Assembly: GCF_018687715.1 (NCBI RefSeq)
Contig: NC_056762.1
Coordinates: forward strand, 14,676,364 to 14,740,363
Length of the DNA: 64,000 nt
From: Carya illinoinensis
Taxonomy: Eukaryota > Streptophyta > Magnoliopsida > Fagales > Juglandaceae
Direction of reading: 5' to 3'
Part shown: in pieces, positions 9,019-20,079 of the stretch
How the letters are laid out: each line of letters opens with the position of its first letter
Position numbering within the stretch: position 1 is the stretch's first letter
Notes under the pieces: generated by a model
Database searches by the model: none
The model's input: only the letters and a program-made list of their open reading frames with translations
Told to the model about the DNA's origin: nothing
Position numbers and translations under genes: made by a program

Positions 9019-12000
9019 GTGGTGTTAGATGGGTATGATAGTGCTGAGATACTAAATATATCTGACATAGGCCATGAAAATGAGTGGATTTTAGATTCAG
9101 GTTGTTCTTTTCACATGTGTCCTAATAGGGACTGGTTTGAAAACTTTTCTAAATTGGATGGTGGGCATGTAATTCTAGGGAATAATAAATCCTGTAAAAT
9201 CATGAGTATTGGGTGTATAAGACTAAAACTACATGATGGGATGGAGAGACTTTTGAGGGAGGTCGAATTTATACCTGACCTAAAGAGAAATTTAATTTCT
9301 CTTGGTATGCTTGATAACTCAGGTTATTCTTTTAAGTCTGAATCAGGGGTCCTTAGAGTCACTAAAGGTTCACTTACAATTATGAAAGGGGTTATAAAGA
9401 ATGGCCTTTATACCTTAGTTGGTAAAACCACTGTAGGGGAAGCATCCCCTGTACAAAATGAAGTTGAGAAAAAATATGTGCTCTGGCACAAGAGGTTAGG
9501 GCATGTTAGTCAAAGAGGGCTTTTAGAACTTAAGAAATAGGGTCTGCTGAAAGAGGCAGACCTGGACAATCTACCTTTCTATGAAGACTGTGCCTATGGA
9601 AAGGCTAAAAGGGTTAGTTTTAAAAGGGCAACTCATATGACTACTCAGACTCTAGATTATGTACATGCCGACCTTTGGGGACCTTCTAGAGTAATTTCTC
9701 ATGGTGGAGGGAATTATTTTCTCTCCATCATTGATGATTACTCTAGAAAGGTGTGGATTTACATACTTAAACATAAGAGTGACACATTTGGAAAGTTTAA
9801 AGAATGGAAATACTTAGTTGAAAAACAGGTAGACAGAAAATTGAAAACCTTAAGAACTGATAATGGGTTAGAGTTTCTGTTAACAAAATTTAATAATTTC
9901 TGTCAAAAGGAAGGGATTCTAAGACACAAAACTATTAGAGAAACACCTCAACAGAATGGTCTAGCTGAAAGGATGAATAGGACCATTCTAGAGAGGGTAA
10001 GATGCATGTTGTCAAATGTTGGGTTACCTAAAACCTTCTGGGCTAAAGCTGATGCCACAACTATCCATTTAATTAATAGGTGTCCATCTTCTGCCATAGA
10101 CTTTAAAACACCATAAGAAATGTGGACTGGGAAACCTCCCAGGTATGATCACCTTAGAATTTTTGGGTATACAGCCTATGCACATTCAAAAACTGATAAG
10201 TTAGACCCTAGGGCACTAAAATGCATTTTTGTGGGATACCCTGAGGGAGTCAAAAGGTATAAACTATGGATAGACAAACCTGGTAGAAATAAATGTATAA
10301 TCAGCAGGGATGTGATCTTTAATGAATCCCAAATGGCTCGTGTACAGAATACAGAAACAGAACAAAGACCTAGAAACACTGAGGGAAATGTACATGTTAA
10401 GGTGGAGAGAAGAAAGACCTTAACTGGTAGTAATACTGGGGAAGTCAGTAACTCTGAGGACCCAATTTCAGAGGACTTAGATAAACTAGGTCCTAACTCT
10501 TACATGTTAGTAAGAGACATGAACAAAAGGATTATAAAACCTCCCATTAGGTATGGTCATGTAGAGCTTACTACTTTTGCTTTGACTATTGCGGATGAGG
10601 TCATTTATCAAGAACCAAGGACCTATAAAGAGGCCATTGCAAGCCAGGATGCCACCAAGTGGATACTTGCTATGCAAGAAGAAATGGAGTCTTTAAATAA
10701 AAATAAAACTTGGGATTTAGTTACAAAGCCTGCTGGGATTAAGTTGGTTGGATCCAAGTGGATTTTTAAAAGGAAGGAAGGCATACAAGGGGTAGAAGGT
10801 ACTAGGTTTAAGGCAAGATTAGTGGCTAAAGGTTTCACTCAAAGAGAGGGAATATATTTTAATGAGATATTCTCTCCTGTGGTTAAACATAGTTCCATTA
10901 GATTGCTTTTATCCTTTATTGCATATCATGATTTGCACTTAGAGCAATTGGATGTAAAAACTGCTTTTTTACATGGAGAATTGGAAGAGGTAATTTACAT
11001 GCAACCCCCTGAGGGGTTTACAAAAGATATTAACTCTGATCAAGTGTGTTTGCTTAAAAAATCTCTGTATGGCTTAAAACAATCACTTAGACAATGGTAT
11101 AAGAGATTTGATACTTACATGCTTGAAAATGATTTTAAAAGAAGCTGTTATGACAGTTGTGTTTATTATAAGGATGTTAATGGAATATTAATATATTTGT
11201 TGCTGTATGTAGACGATATGTTGGTAGCATGTAAAGATCCTGATTTGATTAAACAGTCTAAGTGTATGTTAAAATCTGAGTTTGATATGAAGGAACTAGG
11301 ACCAGCTAGTAGAATTTTAGGAATGGATATTATAAGAAATAGACCAGAGAGATGTCTGTTTCTATCCCAAAAAAATTATCTATCTAAAATTCTTAAAAGA
11401 TTTGGTATGGACCAAGTTAAACCTGTAAGCACACCTCTAGGTCAACATTTCAAGCTGTCCACTACTCAAGCCCCACAAACAGATTCTGAAATGGAGTTTA
11501 TGCATCAAATACCCTATGCTAGTATGGTAGGAAGTGTGATGTATGCAATGGTCTGTACCAGACCTGATCTTACCTATGATGTCAGTGTTGTTAATAGGTT
11601 TATGAGTAACCCTGGTAAGGCACACTGGCAGGCTATTAAGTGGCTATTAAGATACATTTCTGGAACCATTGTTTTGGGCTTGAAATATGGGAATAATGTT
11701 AAAGAAGGTTGTGAATTAGAAGGGTTTGTAGATGCTGATTATGCTGGTAGTGTGTATACTAGAAAATCGTTAACAGTATATGTTTTTACAGCTTTTGGAG
11801 GGGCTATTAGTTGGAAGTCAAATTTGCAATCTATTGTAGCCTTGTCTACAACAGAGGCTGAATATATAGCTATGACAGAAGCAATAAAGGAAGTCATATG
11901 GCTGAATGGTATATCACATGAATTAGGTATTTTTAAGGGAAATATAATTGTACATTGTGATAACCAGAGTTCAATATATTTAACTAAAAATCAAGTATAT

Positions 12001-14751
12001 CATGAAAGCTCTAAGTATATAGATGTTAGGCTTCATTTTGTAAGGGATGTAATTGATTGAGGTGAAATATTGCATAGTTTAACTATTTAAAACCAATGTA
12101 TTTTAAATTCTTCGTGACACTATTATTGGTTTTAGATAAAAAAAAAATGGTTAATAAGCATAAATACGAGTTGTGATTTTTAATTGATTGATATCATGTT
12201 TATGCTTAATTTTATAACTATGATTTAATGGGACAATATTTCCTCACATATATAGTCTATTTTTATAATCTATTTTTCTTTTAATTTATTTTTGAGTGTT
12301 ATTTTTCTTCTTTTTATTTTCAGCTTAAATAAAATTCAAATGGAATTCGGTTGGAACTTTCGACTAAAAGTGCATATTAATTGAGAAGAGAAGGAATGAA
12401 GTATACTTGGCAGCTGAAAAAAAGATACTGAAGATGATTCTTCGGTGGTGACTTTCTTATCTTGATTGTTTATAAACACATGCGATGAAGAAAATGTTTT
12501 GTGGTGGACAAATACATGCAAAATCAAAGTCTAAAAAGGGAGCTGAAATGTGAAAGCATGTGGGCTGGAAAAAAATAAAAAAGAAAGAAGGTTGGTGCAG
12601 CTAAAGTGGACGGAGAGAAGAGATAGGAGAGTGGGTGAGTAGAGAAGTGTCGTGCTTAATTTTTTCAACCAAGGGAGACGTGTAGGAGTGATGAGAGAAA
12701 ACAGGTGCTTGATTGAATTGAAGAGAGAAATCGATGCATGAGTTGAATATTAGTTGGTTGGTGTGTAAAGAAAGAGAGGTGCCGTGATTGAAGGGGAGTG
12801 AAGAGTGAAAATCGGTGGTGATTGAAATGGAATGAATTGTGATTGGAGGAGGGAGTTTGGACCGACTTGAAGCAGCTATATATATATATATTGCTGGACA
12901 TAAAAAAAAAAAAAAAAAAAAAAAAGAGAGAGAGAAGCAATCGGAGGACACTAGGTTGAGGAGGTTTGCGGAAGGTGTTTACGTTAGAGGAAGCATACGA
13001 AAAAAAAAAAGAACAAGAGAAAAAATATAGAGAACTGCGGAGAGCAGGGGGAGCTTTGGACGAAAATCAAACAAAGAAAAAAAGAAGAAAGTCGAAAGAA
13101 AAGGAGGAGGAGCTCGGAAGAAGGGGCTAACATAGAACTGTTTTTGGATATATTCTGCAGTTTGTTTGTTTCCTTTTTGCAGGTTGAACTTTGAGTTCGG
13201 TTTGGAGAGCAAGCCAGCAGAGAGGAGACGAAGAGAGATACTGTGGTTTTGGGAGCGAAAATGAACCAGGTGAAACGAAGAGAGAGTGAGACGTAGAGCC
13301 AAAAAAAAAAAAAAACAAAGGCTTGTGGGTGTTTTTGACGCTGAATGAGAAGGGAAAGTGAGGTTTTTGGTGAAAAGGTTTTCCGTGAGGAGAGTTACTG
13401 ACTGGACGGCAGAGAGAACTTCACGTTTTGACGCTGGGCTGAGGTACTTTTCGTCTGGGGTTTTCGGCTAGCTTTTGGACACAACAGAGACGTGGAAGGG
13501 ATCACGTAGGAGCTTCGGACTGCAGCTGAGGTGAACTGGAGCTTTTGTGAGAGCAGCTGGCCAGCTGGTTTATGTAAAAAAAAATAGACTGGGTTCATGT
13601 GAAAGAGGGAAACTTGACGTTTGGGGAGCTGCTGGACGGACTGGTATCGAGAGGGAAAGAAAGGGCACCAAACGAGGCATTTTTCATGCCGAGAATGACA
13701 GATGAACTAAAATGGTGAGTCATTTTTCATTTGGACCAAACAGATGGAAGGGGTTGGAACGTGAATGGTTTTTGACGGAAAGTTATATTTTTCCGTTGGA
13801 GCGAGATGCAAGGAAAACGCAACAAGGAATGATTTTCTTTTCGTTTGGATTTCTACATTTTCCGTGAGGGAAGTTCTTTTCGCACAATTTTCTCTTTTAT
13901 TTTATGATCTAAGTTGTTTTCATTGTTAGTTTGTATTTTATTTTAGTTTTATCATGGACAATGTTTATTTAATTTCTATAGCGCTTGTGATGAACATGGT
14001 TGGCTAAATTTTCATACTAAGGTTAGAGGTGAAGTTTAATGATTTAAAAATAGTTTTCGGATCCACGTAAAATTTATTCTACAAGCTTGATCGATTGAAG
14101 GATTTTATTATTGGATATTTTGATTATCTATATACTTATCTTGATTCATTGTGATTTTCGAATACAGTGAATGCTTAAGGAATCCCTGTGATATTCAAAT
14201 AGATTTGTAAATGTTTTAATCATCAATCGTTCACGCTCAATCATAAGCTACTATTTTTCCTGATCTTAAATGTTAAATTTTCCAATTAAACGGAATCATT
14301 ATTCTAGTTTAATTGAAGTAAATTGATCGGAAACAATATCATAAATTATTAGACGGATCCTCGAAACCTTAGTCTTTCTCTATATCAATTCATTTTATCA
14401 TTTTAGTTTGATTCAGTTATTTTATCAATCTTCATTTGATTGCACGTTTCTTTTAGTAATTTTATTTTATTGTCTGAATTTATTTTCTTTATCACAAAAG
14501 TCTATCCCTGTGGATTCGATCCTGTAAGATACTACAACACCTGTATACTTGCAGGTAAAACTGCACTAAATTTTTGGTTCATTAATTTGAGTTAAAGTTT
14601 AGGCGCAACAGTAATTGAGTCTAAAGAAGTTGGAGTGGAGAAAGTTCCAACTGAGGAAAATCCATCAGATATGATGACTAAGTCCTTGCCATTAGCAAAG
14701 TTCAGACACTATCTGAACTTAATTAATGTGAAAATTGTTGGGGTCCCTTAG
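9019..14751 (+). pseudogene. Copia pol: protease, integrase, RT, RNase H; split by solo LTR
   Basis: Polyprotein continuing the gag frame. Protease has WILDSGCSFHM (catalytic DSG). The pre-integrase zinc site has H-x3-H (HKRLGH), but the expected FCEDC reads FYEDC, so one zinc Cys is lost. The integrase D-D-E blocks are visible (HADLWGP, RTDNGLEF, ETPQQNGLAERMNR). RT from about 10650 has LDVKTAFLHG and LYVDDML (YVDD). RNase H has VDADYAG, STTEAEY and HCDNQSS. Stops at 9538 (TAG) and 10114 (TAA) break it. At 12053 the solo LTR interrupts codon VRDVI; the frame resumes at 14611 with VIESKEVGVEKVPTEENPSD and ends at 14749-14751. Removing the insert and one GTAAT restores the frame across the break. 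Confidence 0.93.
12054..14610 (+). mobile_element. Solo LTR (Gypsy-type, 2.56 kb) nested in Copia RNase H
   Basis: The insert starts TGATTGAGGTG and ends GGCGCAACA, with exact 5-bp duplications GTAAT at 12049-12053 and 14611-14615. TG...CA ends and a 5-bp duplication indicate an LTR. No primer site, second LTR or coding domain is visible, so it is best read as a solo LTR. Its 3' end (CCCTGTGGATTCGATCC, then ACAACACCTGTATACTTGCA) resembles ends of plant Gypsy LTRs of the Tat/Athila kind, from memory. An alternative 8-bp reading of the duplication (GTAATTGA) would point to hAT but lacks matching inverted ends. Confidence 0.75.
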
Positions 14752-14814
14752 TAGAGGGACATAGCAGGAACAACCAAGATGAGAGTAGAATAGGAATGAT
14801 GAATAAAATATTGT

Positions 14815-14827
14815 CAAGGTGGAGAAT
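14815..14827 (+). other. Copia polypurine tract
   Basis: CAAGGTGGAGAAT lies immediately before the 3' LTR. This is the usual plus-strand priming tract of plant Copia elements (AAGGTGGAGAT). Confidence 0.75.
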
Positions 14828-15586
14828 TGTGATATATGTGTCAACTATTTTGTATTCAACTTATTACTAACTGATGTTCATGCAGAAATTAAATACATGT
14901 TGATAAGCAGCAGCTCTTATATGTTAAATGAAGTGATGAGGACGTGCAGTGCATTAAACGGCATCCTAGCAGTACATTAAACGGCATCCTAGCAGTGCAT
15001 CAAATGGTGTCGTCTCAATTAAAGGATGGAAATGAAAGAGAGCCGTCCGATTGATCTGTGCTTCATGTATATATGAGTGCTTATTCATTTTAGGGTTGAT
15101 TCATTCTATACTGTGGCCGTCAGAGAGATTGGGAGTGAATCTGTGAGGTAAAGAGAACTAGGGTTTGTTGAGAGAAAAGGAAAGCCAAATCTTGTGGCTT
15201 CTTTTGACCCGATATTAGTTCAATCTTGTACAATGGCACATTGGCTTTGCAGATTCATCAATAAAATGATCTTTGAGGCTGTTCATGTCGTGGATGTAGG
15301 CCATTAGGGCCGAACCACATAATCCCTGTTTGTATCTTATGTTTTCTTATTCCTTGCATACTTTTTGTTGTTTTACAGATTTATTTTGCCTATCTTGTTA
15401 TCTTGTTATCATTATCTTATCATATTGTAATTCTCAATTGAGTTTCGGTTTTGATCATTATCTTATCATATTGAGATTCTTGATTTAGTTTCTGTTTTGA
15501 ATCTATCTTATCATATTGAAATTCTTGATTGGGTTTCTGTGTTGGGATCCTTGAGTTCAATAAGTATTCGGGTTTAAAACATAACA
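14828..15586 (+). repeat. Copia 3' LTR
   Basis: A 759-bp LTR, a direct partner of 7456-8206, including the 23-bp triple repeat. It carries an 8-bp tandem duplication (CTTGTTAT) not in the 5' copy. It is followed by GATCC, the target duplication. Confidence 0.95.
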
Positions 15587-15591
15587 GATCC

Positions 15592-17194
15592 AAATCTAGT
15601 ATAAATGGTAGTTCTACCAATATGAGATGCCCGCAAAATCACGAGCATTAAAAAAAAAAAAAAAACAGATTTAAAAAGAAATCATTTGACTAAAGTGCCA
15701 AATAAAAAAAATTCAGAAAAGGTACCTTTGAATTTATATTTCAAAAAGATTAATTGAATTAAACATATTTAAAATCATTAAAAATTATAAGAATCTCACC
15801 CTCAAATGAATTAGATCCCATTCACTATAATACTCAATTGAGACATTACACGTATAATAGCTTATCCTTTTTATTTATTTATCAAGTTTTTTCTTTGTTT
15901 ATATTTAAAAATTCTATACACCATACTATTATTTTATTTTCATATTATTATATAAAATGTGACGTATTTATTACTGTTAAATAATTTTTTATTAAATAAA
16001 TTTTTTATCATCTAATATTAATAAATATATCACATTTTATATAATAATATAAAAATAAAATATGAGTGTAGTAAATAACATTATTATTTTTATTCTCGTC
16101 TAAAGATAAAATAAACGTGGTTCTGAACGGGAATCGAAACTGTAGTTAGAAGAAGCCAGAAGGTAATAAAAGTAGTCTTAAGTAGAGAAACGCATACTCC
16201 TTCGACATACGTACTTTTCAGTTACGCTTCGTAATTCGAGTTCGGCATCGGACAGAAAAAAACGTAGGCATTAACAGTTGAAGCCTAAACAACCAATAAA
16301 GGGCTGAGTTTGTAGATAGCGAGCGATCAATGATATTCATGACTTGAGTTTCATGCTAGTGGCTAAGCGAGTGATCACATGTACTTCACTTTTAAAGGAT
16401 AGAGTGTACGTATAACGTGATGGGGTTCAAAATTTTTATCTATTTTTTAAAAAAAAATTAGTTATAAATATAATTGTATATTAATATGTACATCAATTTA
16501 ATATGATTGATTAAAAAGTAAATTTTATTAAAAAGAATACTAATTTAAATTTTAAATATAAAAAAATTAATATTGATATACAAATTAGTACGTGACTTTA
16601 CTTATACAATATTGTGAAACTCAATTTTTTATTATAAGAGTTGTTTTAATTGGTTACAAGATGATGAATACGAGGCTAGACTTCTCTTATAGCCAGCCAC
16701 TTTAAGATAAAATATAGTCACTATAATTACTATGTCCTACAATCGTGTTACTATAATCTCACTTTCGAGTTCCATAAAAAAACATCATTTTGTGCGACTC
16801 TCTTAATAAAAAAAGATATAAAATATTTATTTTTTTCAGGTTCCTATTTCTTATTCATGTATTATTATATCTTTTTATAATTGAAAATTTCTATTTACAG
16901 TTCCTACTTTAAGATTGCATGTGCAGGCTTTTTATTAAATAAAAAAAATTATTTTAAAAGAGATATTTTTATAATTTTAAAAAAATTTAAAAATAAAATT
17001 ATTTATACCTATATTATAATCTCTAAATAAAGACTATACATAATATTACTCTTTATAATTATAAAGCTTGCTTTGAAAAAGAAAGAAAACCCATTCACCT
17101 TTCTGTGTGAAAGAAGGCTAGTGCATAAATTAAGGATGCATATATGCTACCATACGGTAATGAATACTTAACGATTATAGCATTTAAAAGGTTC
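15592..17194. other. AT-rich intergenic DNA, no gene seen
   Basis: Apart from the hairpin at 15921-16073 I see only low-complexity AT-rich sequence and a probable eroded MITE around 16450-16620 (inverted strings around TTAATATGTACATCAATTTA and TTGATATACAAATTAGTACG). No ORF in this stretch has recognisable protein features. Confidence 0.5.
15921..16073. mobile_element. Hairpin MITE with about 60-bp inverted arms
   Basis: The left arm (ACTATTATTTTATTTTCATA...) and right arm (...TAAAAATAAAATATGAGTGT) are near-perfect inverse complements around a short A/T loop. This is a foldback element. No clear target duplication was found. Confidence 0.65.
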
Positions 17195-17403
17195 CATTTG
17201 GTTACATAGATGAGATGAGATGAGATGAGATATTTTAAATAGTATTGAATAAAATATTATTATAATATAATTTTTTAATATTAATTTAGTATTAAGATTT
17301 GAAAAAGTTAAATTATTTATTATATTTTATATAGAGATTTAAAAAAATTATAATGATGAGTTATAATGAGATGAAATGAGATTTTTTATTTTAGTTAAAC
17401 AAA
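17195..17403 (+). mobile_element. MITE of the GATGAGATGAG family, copy 2
   Basis: Starts TTTGGTTACATAGATGAGAT with tandem GATGA units. The middle has AATAAAATATTATT and TTATTTATTATATTTTATA, and it ends ATGAGATGAAATGAG...TTAAACAAAC. It has the same order of motifs as copies 3, 6 and 7. Confidence 0.75.
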
Positions 17404-17784
17404 CAAGATAGTCCGTTTGGTTAAGGAAACAAACAAGATATTCATAGGTGTTCAAACTACATAATTTGAACGCCTATATATCTGCACTGCAACAAATCCA
17501 CCTCTCGCAATATAAAGGCAAACACGGTCCACAGATGGTTAAATTTGTTGGGTACCTGTTCATGTTGGTGCATGGTATTTGTGAGAGTCGCCAACGTTCA
17601 GTTATATTGATCGATCAAATTATGATTTATTTAAATAAAAAGATTTGATTCTTCAGTTTTAATATAACTTAATATAAATAAAAAAAATTACATGACACAA
17701 TTTGCATAATCTATTTAGTAATTAATTCGAACATAATTTAATTGACATAATTTTATATTGTATATATTAGCATAATTTGGAAAA

Positions 17785-18155
17785 AAAAATAAGATGAGAT
17801 GAGTTGAGGTTAAAGTTGAAAGTCGAATCAAATATTGTTAAAATATTATTTTTTAATATTATTATTATTTTAAGATTTAAAAAAAATTAAATTATTTATT
17901 ATATTTTGTATGAAAATTTAAAAAATTTATAATAATTAGATGTGAGATTGGATAAAGAGAAATGATATTTGCAGTCGTGGTTGTGCAAGCGGCGTGCAGT
18001 CGCTTTGAAAAAAATGAATTAATATGGGACCCACATAAAAAAAATTAACTTTTTAATCGTGGATCTCACTCTTTTTCAAAGCGATTGCGCGGCGTTTGCA
18101 ATTTCACAACTATATATAGTATTACTATTGGATAAAATACTTTTATATCCAAACC
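17785..18155 (+). mobile_element. MITE of the GATGAGATGAG family, copy 3, interrupted
   Basis: The body (17785-17956) has AGATGAGATGAGTTGAGG, AATATTATTTTTTAATA and TTATTTATTATATTTTGTA. Its 3' end (ATACTTTTATATCCAAACC) lies at about 18132-18150, displaced by the MULE-like MITE at 17957-18126. Rejoining gives the canonical ending seen in copy 7. Confidence 0.7.
17957..18126. mobile_element. MULE-like MITE (170 bp) nested in copy 3
   Basis: Ends are GAGAAATGATATTTGCAG and the inverse of AGTAATACTATATATAGTTG. It is flanked by the 10-bp direct repeat ATTGGATAAA (17947-17956 and 18127-18136), consistent with the 9-10 bp duplications of Mutator-like elements. The inside is an imperfect hairpin (TGCAGTCGCTTTGAAAAA / TTTTTCAAAGCGATTGCG). 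Confidence 0.7.
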
Positions 18156-18516
18156 TACCCTAATTAGAGTCCCGTGTAATATGTTAGGGTTAAGGTTAAA
18201 ATTGTGAAAATACTTTTATTTATTTGGGTTATACGAGATTTGCATATACACAATTAACTCATTTACATCATACTTTAATCTGTTTATTTTTTGTCCTATT
18301 CATAGGTGTTCAAATTGTGTAGTTTCATGTCTATTTATTTTAAAACCTTAAAAAGAGAGACAAATACATAAAAGAAATATTATAATATTGATTATATTAT
18401 TTATATAAATTTCTAAATATCATACAACCCATTTTGTATGTAAAAAATAAAATTTTAATAGAAATAAAAAGAATATAATAATAATATTATTATTGTTAAT
18501 TATTATTATTATTATA

Positions 18517-18693
18517 AGAGTAATGCTACATATAATCGTAGAGTACACAAGTGCTATGCAATCGTTTTGAAAAATACTGGGATCTCCTATTAAAAAATTA
18601 ATTTTTTTTATATAAGTCTCATATTCACTTAAATTTTTCAAAAAAATTACATAATATTTACATACTCAACGACAATAACAAATATTATTTCTC
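18517..18693. mobile_element. MITE related to the one at 17957-18126
   Basis: Starts GAGTAATGCTACATATAATC and contains CAATCGTTTTGAAAAATACT and the facing TTTTTCAAAAAAATTACATA. It ends near AATATTATTTCTC. The hairpin layout matches the 17957 element, but it is more decayed. No duplication is clear. Confidence 0.55.
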
Positions 18694-18863
18694 AACTAAT
18701 ATTATTTCTCTAAGGAGCGGACTACTTTGTCTCCTGAGTAGCACAATTCCATTTGATTGCTAGTTACTTTTTATTTTCTTTTTGTTTTTAAACTTTTTTA
18801 ATAGATTTAAATATATTTTTTAAAAAAATCAATACATTTAAAATTATTATTTTTAATTATTAA

Positions 18864-18889
18864 ATATATATATATATATATATATATAT
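18864..18889. repeat. (TA)n microsatellite
   Basis: Uninterrupted AT dinucleotides in AT-rich DNA about 200 bp upstream of the inhibitor gene. Confidence 0.8.
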
Positions 18890-19033
18890 TTTAAACTACT
18901 CAACTAAAGTGGTCAACATGGCGCATCGATCACAAGCTTCTCTCTTTCTCTAACGCTAATAGTATTAGCCCATTTGCTTAGGTAAGTACAAACATTTGTC
19001 TTTATCTGAGGCTCCTCTTTCTCGATCTTCAAG

Positions 19034-19040
19034 TATAAAA
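19034..19040 (+). promoter_or_regulatory. TATA box of the PMEI-like gene
   Basis: TATAAAA lies 51 bp before the ATG at 19091, giving a predicted short leader of about 20-30 nt. It is the only clean TATA near the start. Confidence 0.5.
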
Positions 19041-19090
19041 CGTTGAGAGAATAAGCATACCTATTGCTGTCTATCATCAAATAAGAAACC

Positions 19091-19639
19091 ATGGCTACTT
19101 TCTTCACAGTTTTCATCGTTCTGCAACTTCTGCTAACACCACCGCTACTGCTGCTTGGCCAAGCTTTTAATCCCGTAAGAGGCAGTGACGAGACGTTGAT
19201 CGAAATCGAATGCCACAATGCGGAGGTACCATCCACATGCATCCAGTGTCTGAAATCCGACCAACGTTCCAAAAACTCCGACAGAGTAGGAATCGCGGCG
19301 ATAATGGTGAACTGCCTGCAAAACCACGCAAAGACCTTGGCAACAAACATGTCGGAGCTGGCGTCCGGTACCGCAGATCTAGCCATGAAGAATGTCTTCG
19401 AAGAGTGCGGCCGAGGTTTTTCATCTGCATATAAAGTGCTGTCTTCGGCGACCTCGAGTTTGGAGAAACGCAAGTACGACGAAGCTGAAATGTTGGTGTA
19501 CGAAGCCCTCGAGTACGAGCTGAAATGCCATTGGAAGATCGGAAGCTATGGGGATCAAATCCCGAAAGATGTTGTTTATGGAATGAAGCTTTACGAAGAT
19601 CTTTCTGAGGCTACAGATAGAATAGTCGAACGACTTTAA
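19091..19639 (+). CDS. Pectin methylesterase inhibitor / invertase inhibitor-like secreted protein
   Basis: Intact single-exon gene for 182 residues. Residues 1-24 form a hydrophobic signal peptide, so the product should be secreted to the cell wall or vacuole. The mature part fits the PMEI/invertase-inhibitor four-helix family: Cys41 and Cys50 (first hairpin disulfide, after IEIEC), Cys106 (FEECGRGFSSA) and Cys146 (LKCHW) match the four conserved cysteines. Cys53 and Cys75 are additional. Family members bind and inhibit pectin methylesterases or acid invertases; which one cannot be told from sequence. The start is supported by AACCATGGC context and a TATA box 51 bp upstream. Length is normal for the family. 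It is isolated among repeats, with no operon-like or duplicated neighbour. Confidence 0.85.
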   Translation: MATFFTVFIVLQLLLTPPLLLLGQAFNPVRGSDETLIEIECHNAEVPSTCIQCLKSDQRSKNSDRVGIAAIMVNCLQNHAKTLATNMSELASGTADLAMKNVFEECGRGFSSAYKVLSSATSSLEKRKYDEAEMLVYEALEYELKCHWKIGSYGDQIPKDVVYGMKLYEDLSEATDRIVERL

Positions 19640-20079
19640 TAATTCTCGATGTTTTTGGGTTTCAGTACCTCGGTCATGATACGAGGAAATTAGAAATAAG
19701 ATTAAAAAAAAATTAACTAGTTTATCACATTTTACTTATTACATCTTTTTCCAGTTAAGTTATTGGCGAAAAAACACAATCGTATTTCTAATCGCCTAAC
19801 CGAATCAAATGGTCCAATTTTAAGAAAATTAAAGAGAACATGGAAATATCGCATCGGTTATGTACAGTGGCAAAACCAGAAATTCTATCTCGGAGGGGTC
19901 ATATTAATGTATACAATGCTGACGGTTGACGAACTGTACATGTTTGGCACACTGAATATTGCGCTCAATTACCTGCAAAGATGTGGGGCTTGAGATTGAA
20001 GTGTCATCTCTCATGCCAAAGTTAGATTTTTGTTCCTTATAGAGAATTCCAGCAAGTAACATAACACAAGTCCCAAATT
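19640..20079. other. 3' flank of the PMEI-like gene, no further gene seen
   Basis: Probable 3' UTR and AT-rich spacer up to the CACTA element. The open frame at 19763-19993 (76 residues) has no recognisable domain and I do not call it a gene. Confidence 0.4.

Larger units (their letters stand above)
7456..15586 (+). mobile_element. Ty1/copia LTR retrotransposon, complete but mutated (8.1 kb with nested solo LTR)
   Basis: Two direct LTRs (7456-8206 and 14828-15586), an initiator-tRNA-Met-type primer site, gag-protease-integrase-RT-RNase H order and a polypurine tract define a Copia element. The 5-bp duplication GATCC is exact at 7451-7455 and 15587-15591. By eye the LTRs differ at about 30 positions plus an 8-bp duplication, mostly transitions, so insertion is not recent. 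A solo LTR (12054-14610) splits RNase H. Several in-frame stops make it non-autonomous today. Domain sequences look Tork-like, but I did not build a tree. Confidence 0.95.

Noticed and set aside
12601..13598. Several overlapping ORFs on the minus strand
   Set aside because: Low-complexity frames inside the solo LTR with long A/T homopolymers; no conserved motifs.
12054..14610. hAT reading of the insertion with an 8-bp GTAATTGA duplication
   Set aside because: The sequence ends do not form inverted repeats, while TG...CA with the 5-bp GTAAT fits an LTR.
18913..19473. 186-residue minus ORF opposite the PMEI-like gene
   Set aside because: Antisense shadow of the inhibitor gene; the plus frame has a signal peptide and conserved cysteines.
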